NCBI RefSeq assembly: GCF_050947875.1
Contig: NC_134577.1
Span: 70,250,639 to 70,314,638 of the forward strand
DNA length: 64,000 nt
Direction: 5' to 3'
Origin: Dermacentor variabilis
Lineage: Eukaryota > Arthropoda > Arachnida > Ixodida > Ixodidae
Positions 31,620 to 42,775 of the stretch are shown here, one piece after another. The notes under the pieces are model-generated. The model saw only the letters and a program-made list of their open reading frames with translations, was not told where the DNA came from and ran no database searches. Every line of letters begins with the position of its first letter. Position 1 is the first letter of the stretch. The position numbers and the translations under genes are program-made.

Positions 31620-34600
31620 CTTGTGAAATGGTGACCGAAGTGATAAGGGCCGAGCTGTCGTATTTACCTGCAAGATGACGCAGCATTCTTAGTTCTTAGG
31701 GATGCATAAAATGATTCCATGTTTTACAGAAAAGCATTCAGCTGTGACTTCCTGGTGCAAGCGAAATCAATGATGTAATCTACATTTCGTTGCATCAGAG
31801 AACGAAGGTGTATGAGCGATGTTTAAAGGGCACTTTGCATATAATAATTATGTGAAATAAAGAAAGTGTTCTGGGGGATTTCACAAGCGCATGCACGGCG
31901 ATTAAATTTAGAAAAAAAAACCTTTAGGCCTTGTTTTATTTTAGGCTTTTAGATAAATGCCTAGGCTACATTGCTAAAGTTTAAATTCTGGTGACTAGAA
32001 ACTTTTGTGTCTTCCCCAGATAATGTCGATGCAGAAATTAATTTAAGCTCGGGGAAACGTGCTGCGTAAAAATAAAGGCAATATCTGCACTATAGAAAGT
32101 ACGTATATTGGACACACACGTGTATCACATGTGGATTTCGTTTTTCAGGCACTCAGCACATACGAAAAGAAAAAGAAAGTCAAGCTGATCCCACGCAGTG
32201 TGGGAAGTGGTACTACGCGAAGCATTTTCCTGCTATTTGGATTACCCAGGATCGTTTGGGATTACGCAAAGTGTGTTACGGAGGGGACCAAGGCGGATGT
32301 GTAAGATGAAAGTGTGTGTATTTGACGCGAGCATGTGCGTGACGGCAACAACAAGACAACGGTAACGATTGTGCGACGCCTACGAGTCGAAACGAGTTCA
32401 TGCGACATTGGCACTGGATGAGTGTAAGGCCGAGAAACACAGTGTGACGTCTTCAGCGACTAAGCGTTACACAGTCGTACTTACATATGGCTACGTCATG
32501 TGGTGTAAGTTACAAGGGCAATATTTTCACTGTGGCGATGTAACGGTAAAACGTGCTTGACCTGGGCCAGTCGTTAAGCCGGCACAACATCGCGCAGTTT
32601 TCTACGCAGCGTTAGCTGTTACGAGGGAAATACAAGAGAATGCGCGCCGATCCAGGAGGCTATGCAGTCTAAGGCACGCAGGCACGCAGCTCTTGCCTCA
32701 AAGCACGAGCTGCGCCGAAGAAATACCACTAGAAACTGGCAGAAACTGGAAATACCACTGGAAGCTATAGATGTACGCGCCATACGACTCAAATAACTTC
32801 TCGGCTTTGGCAAGAGAGGAGCATGCGTACGATCCTGGCCCAGTGGTGCGGAAGTTCCGAGTCCACTGTCGATCATGCATTCTCTTCTGTTAAAGAGGTC
32901 TGAGGTTTGGCGAATGGCAATGCCGGGAATATCTACCTACCTATACGTGTACCGTCTTTACGCAATGTGCCTGCAATTCAGGCAAAGAAGCCACCACATT
33001 AAAAAAAAAGAAAACGATCGGTCACTGTTTACGAAAGGGCTTCAATAAGATGCACATTCCAAACCGTTTATTGTGTAAGTGCTTTGCTTTACAAGCAAGC
33101 TCAGCAACTTGGGAATCTCTTAGCAAAAGCTGATCAACACTGTCTTTTTTGGGTTGAAGCGTATGAGATTAGTTGACGCGTTTGGCTTGTTGTGCGCCAT
33201 CTGACTATATTTTCAAACTTTTCAAGCTTTCATGTTTTTGTAACTTGGCATTTTTGGCAAGCAACAGGCAATTAATATGAGGGGAAGGCTCGTTAACAAT
33301 TCAAACCGCATAAAGCCGCATCAAACCGTCCAAAGCACCGCTCAAAATTGTTTTCCTTATTCGCCTTGCCAGTACGGTGAAGCAATGTTTATTTAAACTT
33401 AGTATAACATAATCATGCAGAATGAGTTTTCCGGGCGAGTAATTCATATTTAACAGAAAAGACAATCTCAAAGGCTTGCTTCACACCTAAATTAATAGTC
33501 TTGGAGTTCCATAGACAGCAGCCAATTCTTCCCTTCAAATCTCATCTGTCTCGTTTTTCATTCATGTTAGTTTTAATTGAGCTTGTTGTTTTCTCTCATG
33601 CATGATAATAGTTCATGTAGTGCAGCCAAGCTGCGACTTCAGGTGGGCAAGCACCATCTTGTGCGTAACTCTTGCGCGTAACTCTTGCGCGTAACTTTCT
33701 CGTGCTGTACGAGAGCTTTCTTCTCCGCAATCGTCGCTTTATTGCTTCTGGGTGATAACAAACACAATTAGTATGGCATCGAGACGTGCTGTCGCGCTGG
33801 TAATTACGTGCAGTGAGGCTATGTTCAGCCAGTTATAGAAACGTAACCCGATCGCTGGAAGGACGCTGGCAGGAAGTATGCAATGAAATGCTGCAGTCTG
33901 CACCGCTGCGTAAATAACACTGTCCGCGAATACGCAGCTCACATCCCCTCGTTCCAGGAAAAGTTGTGTGTTTGTTCCTCGACAACAGCTTCACCAGGTG
34001 TCGCTAATAGCGCCAAGAACCTGGATTTCTTTCTCGGCCCCACTGTATACATACCAAGGAGAATACGTGCAGGCCCGGGTGCCGTTTTGTATTAAGCTGC
34101 CCTTTATTTATTACCGGCAGCCTGGTGATATCGAATGAAAGAATCTAGAAAAGATTGCGATGATTGACGTAAGCCTGCTATAAGGAAGTCCATGCGCCGA
34201 GTTTCGGCGCTGCTCGCCTTAGTAGGAAGCCACCAGCTGGTGGTGCTCTAGCGACAATGAAAGAGGAAGGCATGGCCAAGGCATCCTTTTTTCTCTGTGT
34301 GTTTCTGTCTGTACAGCTGTCGGACTCGTAAATGGTCCGCAACTTCACTGTTACTTGACGCTGCTTGTGTAACCGCTTGGAAACTTATTTTGCCGGGAAC
34401 CAAGTGACCGGGGAAGGACATGTCCGTGGTAGAACTTTTATGCTGCTGTATTGACTTTCTGGATACTAAAAAGCGAGGAAAAACGAGTCACACATGCTCC
34501 TTCTGCACTGCTTGTATCGGTAGCAGAGCTTTCGGTGCGTAATGTCTTCTGAGGGCGAACATTTTGTCCCAAGCACAGCTTTTCGTTGCTTAGCAGGACA

Positions 34601-36060
34601 CAGCCAAAAGTTATAGTACCTGCGCCAGATGGTGTATCGCTACAGCTGCTCTATGGCAAGACCATTTGAGCGCCATCGTTTCCGTGTGCTCTGAGACGTC
34701 CCACCACGAATTGAGACTCGTCAGAGCCTTATTCGCTTGGCGTTTCTTCTATTGTATAGCTCAGCTAACGTGTGCTGACGGACCACGTCGCGTCACCTTG
34801 CGGTAATTATCCTCCTACACAGTGGCTTGTCTAGCATTGCATGGCTCGCGCCAAGCGTGAGGAAATTTTTTTATTCAGTATTGAGAACGAAAAATAAGAT
34901 TGAGCAGCTTCTGAAAAGAGTTCTACAACGTAACAATACCAGCTCGTAACTGCGCGAATGTACAAAGGTGTAGACGGAAAATACATTTGAAAGATGGAAG
35001 AATGTAGGAAAAAAAAAAGAAAACGAAAAAACATGGCGCAATGGGGAGCGCGCGCGCTGACTTGCAGTGTGTTTTTTAGATATACCTCCTTTGTTGAAAT
35101 AGTTTTTCATTCATTCTAGGAACTATGCCAAGAACCCGTTATACGCTTACGCCGCTCCAACACGGGCTCAATAAAAAAGAACCGAAGGCGAATTTCGGGT
35201 GCACTCAATTGATTCAAAGAATTACTGCAGGCAATTTCGTAGTTAATCGACTCCGGTTTCGAAAGCGACAGAGAATCTGAGCTCGCGCAAATTGCTTCTA
35301 TGTAGATGTATTTATCGCTTGTGCAGAAACATAAGCGATACATATAGTATCCTATTCGATTCCAATAGGATACATTATCATATCAGATTCGATTCGAAGG
35401 CAGAATCGAAGACAGAATTGAGTACGATACTACTTCATTCATTATCCGAAAAGTCCGAATATTCGCACACCTCTAATTAAAAGCACCAGTAAAGACAGTT
35501 CACTAGATCACATGTCACAGTTCAACTGCTGTTAACTAACTTGCCTGTGAAACCTTGTAACGGCGTAGTAATAACAGCACTTATTGAGGGCAGTAAATAG
35601 CTAGGAAAATGGCAAATTTATTAACTACACGCATGACTAGCACTCCACTGCCTTTTTTTTTTCTTGGCCAAGAGTGTAAAACAGAGTTTACAGTGAGCAC
35701 TTGTAGCCGACAGCCCAAAGTCACCTGAGGCTTACTTCGAAAAGCTTGTTGGCAAGGAAAGCTGCAGTAGGTCCAGTCTTCTTTTTTTTCTTTTATTTTT
35801 TTTCGGAAGCGTGAATTTTATAGAACAGGTGCAACGCTAATAGCTTCGATGGGCTCACACGTCTCCAAGGCAACGGCAGATGATTTGCTTTCTGAGATGC
35901 AGGTACCATTGAGAAGCCGCCGCTTCATAATAAGTACGAAGCAAAAGATGAGTCACTTTAGCCCACACCAAAGAGGGTGAAGGCGAAAGCCTGCGCGCTC
36001 AAGAGACATTCATTAAATTACTTGACATTCTGATTTGAATGCGTTGTTACTTCTTATTGC
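31620..36060. other. Long stretch without a recognisable gene
   Basis: AT-rich. Small items: three 15-base direct repeats around GCGTAACTCTTGC (33660-33700); a perfect 9-bp hairpin (35348-35372); and CGAATATTCGCACACCTCTAA near 35455-35476, which looks like a hAT-type terminal sequence without a visible partner. No coding homology was recognised. Confidence 0.45.
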
Positions 36061-36073
36061 TCGTTTTCTCCCA

Positions 36074-36225
36074 CCAAAGGTCGTGGGTTCGAGTGCCCTA
36101 ATTGATGCTACGTTAATTGTGCCTTCATTAACTTCGCCTTAATTGACCCTAAAGGCCTTGTTCAAATCCCACCAAAGGTCGAGTGTGCGACTTGCACCAA
36201 AGGTCGTGGGTTCAAGTGTCTTAAC
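36074..36225 (+). repeat. Three copies of a box B-like repeat
   Basis: CACCAAAGGTCGTGGGTTCG (36074), CACCAAAGGTCGAGTGTGCG (36169) and CACCAAAGGTCGTGGGTTCA (36197) share a core containing GGTTCRA, like a Pol III box B. Box A is not evident. Probably SINE-derived. Confidence 0.5.
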
Positions 36226-36544
36226 TCCGCACATCCATCATTCACATGCACAATTGTATACACCAGGCTCACACATATCTCTAAGGCTCACATACCCGAG
36301 AACAGCGCATTTTTTCCCAAGGGTTTGATATTCAATGGTTTCAGAGCTGCTTTGCATAGATCAATGTCGCTTTTTAGGCGGTACGCTCTGCAGAAGGCTC
36401 AGATGGAACGCCTAATGCGCGTGTGTGTGCGGGTTTGCATACCTGCAAACGAACGTACGTATGGGATATTCTTTTTCTTCAGCAATAGAATCTGAAACAA
36501 GAAAGGAGGTATGAAGAAAGATAATCTTCTGATTCTTTCATGCA
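36226..36544. other. No recognisable gene
   Basis: Short frames only; nothing recognised before the LINE C fragment. Confidence 0.45.
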
Positions 36545-36550
36545 TTCCTC

Positions 36551-37021
36551 ATGAGCCCCATCGTCTACGTGGCTGCAATGCACAAGTGGTACGCGTCCGA
36601 AAAGAACAAGTTGGATACACTAATCCGTAAGAGCATCAAGAAAGTGCTAGGAGTTCCGGTAAGTGCCAGCACGGAGCGCCTTCTCCATCCGGATGTAAAT
36701 AACACACTCGGCGAAATCATCGAAGCTCAGGAAACGGCTCAAATATCACGTCTCTACAGCATCACCGCGGGGAGGGTGATGCTCGCGGTTTTGGGAGTCA
36801 TCCCCACGGTAGTGGAGGAACGTAAATGTGCAATGTCGGGTCACCAAAGGGACAGCATCGTGGTTGCTCCTTTTCCCAAAAGCCTACATCCCCAATGCAA
36901 TGCGTGCAGACGCAGAGCTCGGGCTGTGGCACTGCTCCGGAAGATCAAGGAATCGCTCACACGGTCTGCTTCGTTGACGCGGCTCAGTACGGGAGCACAT
37001 CGGGCTTTGCCGCAACGGTAG
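36551..37021 (+). pseudogene. LINE C reverse transcriptase thumb
   Basis: A 156-codon frame. LDTLIRKSIKKVLGVPVSAST and NTLGEIIEAQETAQISRL correspond in position and character to LRIDAMIRKATKLAHGLP and NTLGELLEAHWVSHRQRL in LINE A. The catalytic palm lies upstream and is missing. The frame is left near 36960, where RNase H begins in the next frame. The ATG is not a true start. Confidence 0.7.
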
Positions 37022-37460
37022 AGAATCACGAAGGAAGGGTCACTTGCGCGGTTTCCATCAGAGGCTCCATCCGGGTTAGGCGGAGCAGGCAGCGATCGCT
37101 TTAGCACCCCTAGGCGAAGAGAGAACTGAAATATTCACTGGCTCAAGGGCCTCGGTCAGGGCATTCGGCTCTGGCACCATAACCGAAGTACATAGAATCA
37201 TCGACGGTAGAGTAATACGTCCACATACTATTATGTGGTTCCCGGCACATATCGACTCCCAGCTGGATTGCCTCGCCAACCTCAACGACATCGCACACTT
37301 CCAAGCCCGCGAACTAATCCACCGCGTGGACGCGAATGTGGGTCGAGGTCTTGTTGAACCTAGGCTTGTCGAATTCCGACACATTCTTTCCACCTTTTAC
37401 GAGGTAACTAAGCACTACTACCATGACAGGAGAGTCTACTCTCCCCCCCCCCCACGGTAA
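36960..37460 (+). pseudogene. LINE C RNase H remnant
   Basis: VCFVDAAQYGSTSGFAATV opens the domain (first Asp). IALAPLGEERTEIFTGSRAS has Gly where the family Asp of the TDS block is expected. MWFPAHIDSQLDCLAN stands where W.PGH.G..GN..A is usual. Pieces lie in two frames (36826-37104 and 37233-37460). The YYHDRRVYSPPPP linker leads to the finger region. Confidence 0.65.
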
Positions 37461-37835
37461 GCTAAACATACAACAAACTGTCGCACTGCGCATGCTACAG
37501 ACAGGATCGTAACCAAAGTTAACTTTATTTCATTCAATCAATCAATACGCCTTTAGTCCGGACTGCCCGAGCTGTGGACAGAGAAGTAATTGAAAACACG
37601 TTGCGCTGAGAATGCACCTTGTTACAGAAAAGGTCGTATCTATGTACCGAAGAAGAGTGAAGCTCTGCGCTGCGCAGTTCCGAGTTTTCACATGAAGTAT
37701 GGGCTGTCCAGAGAGCTCACGATGCAGCGGTGAGCCTTAGCCTTCCCGTCACAACGTGGGAGCGGCCTGCGGTTTCACCACCTCCCTGAAAAGGGGGCAT
37801 CGAAGCCTCTCAGGACTATCAATAATTTAAAGTTA
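37461..37835 (+). pseudogene. LINE C C-terminal finger region
   Basis: TVALRMLQTGS, then SPDCPSCGQRSN.KHV recalls CPGCGSS..FHV in LINE A. A frame change and stops follow, with EVWAV-type blocks around 37700. Confidence 0.55.
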
Positions 37836-38002
37836 CTTGTCTGTCTGTCTTGCAGGTAGGCCGGTAAGTAACGTGGCCGTCTGCTCCTGCTCATGTATGC
37901 CGCGCTACGTGCGGTTTTGAAAGGGCCGGGAAAGGGCGCGTGTACTTCGGCAAGCGAGCATCAACCTAGGGACGTTATCAGGAGTTGCACTATGAACCTG
38001 CT

Positions 38003-38335
38003 ATGGGCAGGCCGCGCGTTGTTTTCTCTGAGGAAGAAGAACATGCCCTGAAAGAGCGACAACGAGAGCAAAAGTGAGAAAGGGCGCAAAGGCGACGAGA
38101 AGCCGCTGTCGCCTAACGCGAAGCGGCTGGCAGGTCGGGACCATCGAGTATGTGCAGTGCAGTCGGAAGATGGGACCGTCGTCGCGACGGTCTACGTCCC
38201 TTCGGCTACGCTCAAAGGAGACATTGAGACCTTTCTAATAGTCGCCTTTGGTTGGATCTCATCCGTCGAATACAAGTCGATCGTCATAGTGGGATACATT
38301 TACGTCGAGCTAGCACGCCCTGATTACAAGTAAAT
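38003..38335 (+). pseudogene. Basic N-terminus plus endonuclease/exonuclease/phosphatase-like segment, first half
   Basis: From ATG 38003 the frame reads MGRPRVVFSEEEEHALKER, then QREQK, a stop, and more basic repeats (RAQRRREAAVA). After a frame change, SEDGTVVATVYVPSATLKGD and SIVIVGYIYVELARPD resemble an EEP nuclease fold. Where the metal-binding GDFN is expected the sequence gives GYIY, so the copy is dead. The reading stops at TAA 38333-38335, where an RTE tail begins. The rest of the domain resumes at 38938. It is possibly a Helitron/Helentron-type protein (inference). Confidence 0.45.
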
Positions 38336-38937
38336 TGTATCTGGCCTTAGAGTCTGTGAAGGAGTACGTTTGCCTACGTCAATTACTCGCAGGGGACCAT
38401 TATCATGACAAGCAAACTTACAGAAGAATAAGCATGGGTTGGACCACACGCAGCAGACATTGTCAGATCCTGACTGGAAGCTTACCATTATCAAAAAGAA
38501 TGATGTGCAATCAATGCATTTTACCGGGCCAGAAACTTGGAGTCTGACGAAGAAGCACGACAAAAGGTTAAGGTCCGCGTAAAGTGCGATGGAACGAAGA
38601 ATGTTAGGCGTAACGAAAAAAGACAGCAAGAGAGCGGTGTGGATTAGAGAGCAAACGGGGATAGCCGATGTTTTAGCTGAGATTAAGAGAAAAAAATTAA
38701 GCTGGGCAAGCCATGTAATGCGTAGGATGGATAACCGGCGGACCATTAGAGTTACAGAATGCGTTTCAAGGGAAGGGAATGGGGGATGAAATTAAGAAAT
38801 TCGCAGGCAGGAGTTGGAATTGGTTGGGGCAGGACGGGGTTAACGGGAGATCGCATGGAAGAGAGCTTCGTCCTGTAGTAGACAAAAAGCTTAGGCTGAT
38901 GATGATTATGATTATTATGATGATGATCATGATGATG
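38336..38937 (+). mobile_element. 5'-truncated RTE-type LINE tail inserted in the EEP-like sequence
   Basis: In order and in shifting frames: VKEYVCLRQLLAGDHYHD, YRRISMGW, QILTGSLPLS and NQCILPG (38350-38540), MERRMLGVT (38589), LSWASHVMRRMDNRRTIRV (38697-38755), EIKKFAGRSWNWLGQDG (38785-38835). An (ATG/ATT)n tail closes it at about 38900-38937. The same blocks occur in the RTE pieces at 29588 and 63724 (minus). The middle is deleted near 38548-38588. Confidence 0.75.
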
Positions 38938-39090
38938 GCGACGAACGTCAATGTGCTGTCCACGCGTCACCCATCGTGTATAGATGTAACCTTTCGTAAG
39001 AACGTCTCTAGCATAGCAATACAACCTATCGTGGTGTACCGCAGCGACCACAAAGCTATGGTCCCCGTGGTAACGAATGGGACAAAATAA
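38938..39090 (+). pseudogene. EEP-like segment, second half
   Basis: LSTRHPSCIDVTFRKNVS and VVYRSDHKAMVPVVTNGTK resemble the C-terminal part of an EEP domain, with the SDH motif intact. With 38003-38335 it would make one domain interrupted by the RTE tail. The joined frame is not open. Confidence 0.5.
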
Positions 39091-39419
39091 AGATAACAGC
39101 CACGAAGTTACGTTTATGTTTCTTTATTCAATCAAAGTAGCAATAACCATATATATCAATGTATAGTTCTCAGTGAAGTCATTCCAATACTGCTTCGCTA
39201 GTTATCCTACTTCGCAGAGTGGAAGGGCACGAAATTTTTTCTATACCGCACTGTAAAGTAGAAACACGAACGTTCTTTCAGCTGAACTCCCAGCCTTTCT
39301 CATGCTTCATTTCTCTTTCTCACCTCACTTTGACTGTTATTGACCAGACAAGGTAAAACAGTCACGGGTTGACATAGGCGAGATGAACACCTAAGCATGA
39401 ATCGAAGAGCCTGAACCTG
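39091..39419. other. No recognisable gene
   Basis: AT-rich spacer between the EEP fragment and LINE D. Confidence 0.45.
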
Positions 39420-39639
39420 AAGCCAAGATTTCGACGAGATTTCTCCGGACACTCCCCGTACAGCGGTTCCCGTTCAAGTCTCTTGCCCTCTCTCCAAAGA
39501 GATTGGACATTGACCTGGCAGAGGATTTCTTAGCCAGATCATCCGGCCAACTCACAGCTACCATTTCATCGCTTTCGAGTAGTTGTCCGCCACCACGTGA
39601 TCACCGCATGGACTACCATTCTCAATACACGAACTTAAG

Positions 39640-40440
39640 GCAGCATTAGATTTGTGTGGCCGTACATCAGCGCCAGGACCTGATGGAATTTCCTACCGAG
39701 CTCTGTGCCACCTGGGGGAGCAAGCGAGAGGTGTGCTCCTTGAGCTGTACAACGAATCTTGGAGAGATGGCACGCTACCAACAAGCTGGAAGGGAAGTAG
39801 CGTTGTTCCACAGCTGAATCCGGCAAGTCGACATTGGAACTCTCATCATATTGCCCGATCGCTTTGGCAAGCTGTGTGGGCCAAGTAATGGAGAGGATGG
39901 TCCTAGGACGCCTGGAGTAGTACTTGGAGTACGAAAACACCCACCCGAATGCCATGGCGGGCTTTCGACATGGTAGATCATCGATCGATAACGTCTTCGA
40001 TCTGGTCACCTACATTCAGCATGAGAAATGCCGTTAACGTCTCTGAGCTTCCTTATTCCTCGACGTCAAAGGGGCGTATGACAACGTTACGCATGAAGTC
40101 ATCCTCTCTGCTCTCGCAGAGGTAGGAGTGGGTGGTCGGATGTTTGAATGGATACGGAGCTATCTCTCCATGCGATCCTTTTTGTAAGCACCGAGGAAGG
40201 CCATACTTCTCTACGTTATAGCTACAGCGGCGTCCCCCAGGGTGGTGTACTTAGCCCTTTGTTATTTATTATAACCCTAATTGGCTCTCCTTGAGCACGT
40301 GCCCAAGCTCAGCCAGGCTATCAATGTACGCGGATGACATCTGCATATGGACGTCTGCAGTAACAGGCCTACAATTGCGAGCGAGAATTCAGAGAGCCGC
40401 CACGCAAACTGCTATCTATCTCCGTAATTCAGGCCTGCAA
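39640..40440 (+). pseudogene. LINE D reverse transcriptase palm, frameshifted
   Basis: TSAPGPDGISYRALCHLG (39664-39715) and LPTSWKGSSVVPQLNP belong to the fingers. NAMAGFRHGRSSIDNVFDLV (about 39950), FLDVKGAYDNVTHEV (about 40055, catalytic Asp kept), SGVPQGGVLSPLLF-like text (about 40225) and YADD (40327-40338) make up the palm. The blocks are in order but in at least three frames. The polymerase motifs are intact while the reading frame is not. Confidence 0.75.
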
Positions 40441-40472
40441 ATTTCCTGGTAAGACCTGGGGAATATCGACAA

Positions 40473-41006
40473 GTGCCATCTTACAACTGTACAGGGTGCT
40501 TTTTCTCGGCTTTCTGCGATACAGCTTGCCAGCAATCACCAACACAGCTAAAACAAATCTACGCACAATACAGTCTTCAGGCTCAAGCGCTCCGAATCTG
40601 TCTAGGCCTGCCACAGAGTGCTTCAACAATGGCTACAATCGCGATCGCTGGAGACCACCTTGTCAAGATCCATATTAAAATTGAAGTGCTCAGGACCCAT
40701 ATAAGGCATCTAGCCAGGACTCCTCGTCACCACTTAGCCTCTCTACCAGCGGACAGACCTCGCACATCTTTCATCCTAACGATAACCGCATATGATGAAT
40801 CATTGCTAGCTTGTTTCATTCCGACCGCGAGACCTTTCATTCCTCCATGGTGTCTCGCTCAGCCAAAAATCAACCTCACAATACCTGGCATCGCAAGCAA
40901 AAAGCTGATCAATGATTACCAGCTCTTAAACAGCTCACGCTGCTATTTGTGTACGAGAACAACCGCGACTGTACGCATATCTACACTGATGGATCTGCCC
41001 TGCTAA
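40473..41006 (+). pseudogene. LINE D RT thumb and linker
   Basis: A 177-codon frame. QALRICLGLPQSASTMATIAIA fits the RT thumb. The linker follows with SRCYLCTRTTATV near its end. It overlaps the RNase H frame (40949) by 58 bases in another frame, so one frameshift separates them. Confidence 0.65.
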
Positions 41007-41446
41007 ACAGCTCCACGGCGGCAGTCGTGATACCAGCGAAAGTTACAACAATCAAATTTAAGCCCATTCACGCGACATCAACGGCAGCAGAGCTTGCAGC
41101 GCTCTTTACTGCCCTTCATTACACTGCTGATAAACCGCCACAAAAGTGGACGGAAATCTACGACTCGAAGGCGGCGCTGCAGTCTCTGCTGTCACCTCTA
41201 CGACGCGGACCGCACGAACAGCTAATATTTCAGATTACTGGGACGTTACACCATATAAATGATGCAGGCCATGAAATAACCTTCCAATGGCTTCCAAGTC
41301 ACTGCGGGATTATCAGCAATGAACCGGAAGATCAATCTGCCCGCTTAGCTCATATTGAGGAGCACCACATACCAATTATACTTTATAGAACTGACACAGC
41401 ACGGAAGCTCCGCCTGCTTGCTCGGCAGTGCACCACGTCGCGATAG
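40949..41446 (+). pseudogene. LINE D RNase H domain
   Basis: A 165-codon frame with HIYTDGSALLNSSTAA (Asp), ATSTAAELAALFTAL (Glu), EIYDSKAALQSL (Asp) and QWLPSHCGIISNEPEDQSA (the His region, then Asp). All four catalytic positions appear present, making it the best preserved part of this LINE. It ends at TAG 41444-41446; the finger region follows in another frame. Confidence 0.75.
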
Positions 41447-41737
41447 AATGAGCCACATTTAAGAAATACGCGACTGTACTCACTTGATCCAACATTAAGT
41501 GTTCTAAAGCCATCACAGCTTCGGCGTGGAGACACCATGCTTTTGTATCGACTGTGGTTGGGCGTTGCCTTTACCAAAGCTTACGTATTCCGCATAGGAA
41601 TTACCGACGCTGCAACCTGTGGCCACTGTGGCCGTGAAGAATTGATTGACCATATTTTGTGCGCCCGCCCGCAGTACAGTCGACAGAGGGAATGCCTTTG
41701 TCACGAACTTGACCAGCTGGACGACCAACCCCTGTAG
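41447..41737 (+). pseudogene. LINE D C-terminal finger
   Basis: LYRLWLGVAFTKAYVFRIG followed by CGHCGREELIDHILCARP gives C-x2-C..H..C. The region preceding it (41470-41530) reads RLYSLDPTLSVLKPSQLRRGD. It ends with stops near 41737. Confidence 0.65.
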
Positions 41738-41854
41738 TAAAAAAAAATATTTTACACCATCGAAAGGACCCAACGTCACAGAAGGAGGCCGTGCAAGTAC
41801 TATTGCGCTTTTTGCAATCTACCGGCCTTTGTGAACGCATTTAACTGGAACGCC

Positions 41855-41895
41855 TTTTCTCTCTCTCTCTCTGTGTGTGTGTGTGCGCGTGTTCT
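41855..41895. repeat. (CT)n(GT)n run in the LINE D tail
   Basis: TCTCTCTCTCTCTCTGTGTGTGTGTGTG-type stretch within the 3' region. Confidence 0.8.
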
Positions 41896-42141
41896 TTGTT
41901 TTTTTTAGCGATTTCCTGTCTGTCCCCTTTCTAACCCCTATCTCCCATCTCCAATGTAGGGTAGCAAACCGGAGACTGATATCTGGTTAACCTCCCTGCC
42001 TTTCCCCTTCGTCGCTCTCTCTCGACGACAGGACTTTGCAGATACTTTTCTGAGAGGGCGCTTGCCCTGACGAAATGCTCTTTTCAAACGTCCGTTTCTG
42101 GCTGATGTTTTCCTTCTTTATGCCGGATTATTATTTTCGAC

Positions 42142-42144
<3 letters not shown>

Positions 42145-42180
<36 letters not shown>
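42145..42180. repeat. (CT)n microsatellite
   Basis: Pure CT run. Confidence 0.95.
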
Positions 42181-42183
<3 letters not shown>

Positions 42184-42519
42184 TTTCAGAAGTGCAACAC
42201 TGCTCACTCCGCGCTTTAACCGAATGGAAAGTGCAACTTTGGAATGGAACGCAGATTGTTGTGCGGTGCATGCAAGTTATACCTCAGCTGGCGTGACCTC
42301 CAAAATCAAAATGGCCGCTAAACTACCTTTATTTTCGAAGTAGATCTGGAAAGTCGGAGCCCACTATAGAGCTTTTCTCTTACTTCCTTTCGGGCTGCAG
42401 AGGGTGCTTCAGCGATGCTGTCACAGATAAGGCTGCCGTCAACTTCATAGAAAAATACGATGCTCGGTATCAACAGGCATCGCTAAGAGGTGGAGGAATG
42501 GAAGAATGTGTCCGAGGAA
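42181..42519. other. No recognisable gene
   Basis: No motif or repeat was recognised. Confidence 0.4.
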
Positions 42520-42775
42520 GGAGCAATCGAGCGGGAGCGAGCTTGAGTGCCTATCGACCCACAGGACCTGGACGACCCCTGACGCCTAACGATGGTCCTG
42601 CCCATAGGGTTTTACACCTTGGTGAAACTGCGGAGAACGTAACAGAGAGTCCCCCTAAGGTAGTCAGGCGGAATACGTTTACGAGACGGAAGTGCCTGTG
42701 GAGCTGCAGAAGCTTGAAAGAGGGTGGAGTGGTACGGAAGGGAAAGGCGTTACTTAAGGTAGCCTTTCGATGAGA
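42520..42775 (+). repeat. Dispersed repeat, copy 1 (inverted partner at 50600-50833)
   Basis: It shares ordered blocks with the minus strand of 50600-50833: CAATCGA..GGAGCG, GAGTG.CTATCGACC, TTTTACACCTTGG and GGCGTTACTTA. A 91-codon frame (42498-42773) is partly alignable with the frame at 50261-50914 (minus), sharing YRPT..PLTPND..VLHLGETA.N-type text. Function unknown. Confidence 0.55.

Larger units (their letters stand above)
36545..37840 (+). mobile_element. LINE C: 5'-truncated LINE fragment (RT thumb, RNase H, finger)
   Basis: The fragment begins inside the RT thumb, passes through RNase H and a CPSCG finger and ends near CAATAATTTAAAGTTA (37822-37840). It differs in sequence from LINEs A and D but has the same order. 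Several frame changes make it dead. Confidence 0.75.
39420..42020 (+). mobile_element. LINE D: decayed LINE (RT, RNase H, finger, 3' tail)
   Basis: The element runs from the start of RT (about 39640; weak similarity may begin earlier) through RNase H and a C-terminal finger to a tail at 41950-42020 containing GGGTAGCAAACCGG and TTAACCTCCCTGCCTTTCC. The tail family recurs at 46880 and perhaps 30346. The endonuclease was not found. Confidence 0.8.

Noticed and set aside
31179..31634. 151-codon open frame as a transposase or host gene
   Set aside because: It runs through both inverted ends of the MITE and has no catalytic D-D-D/E pattern.
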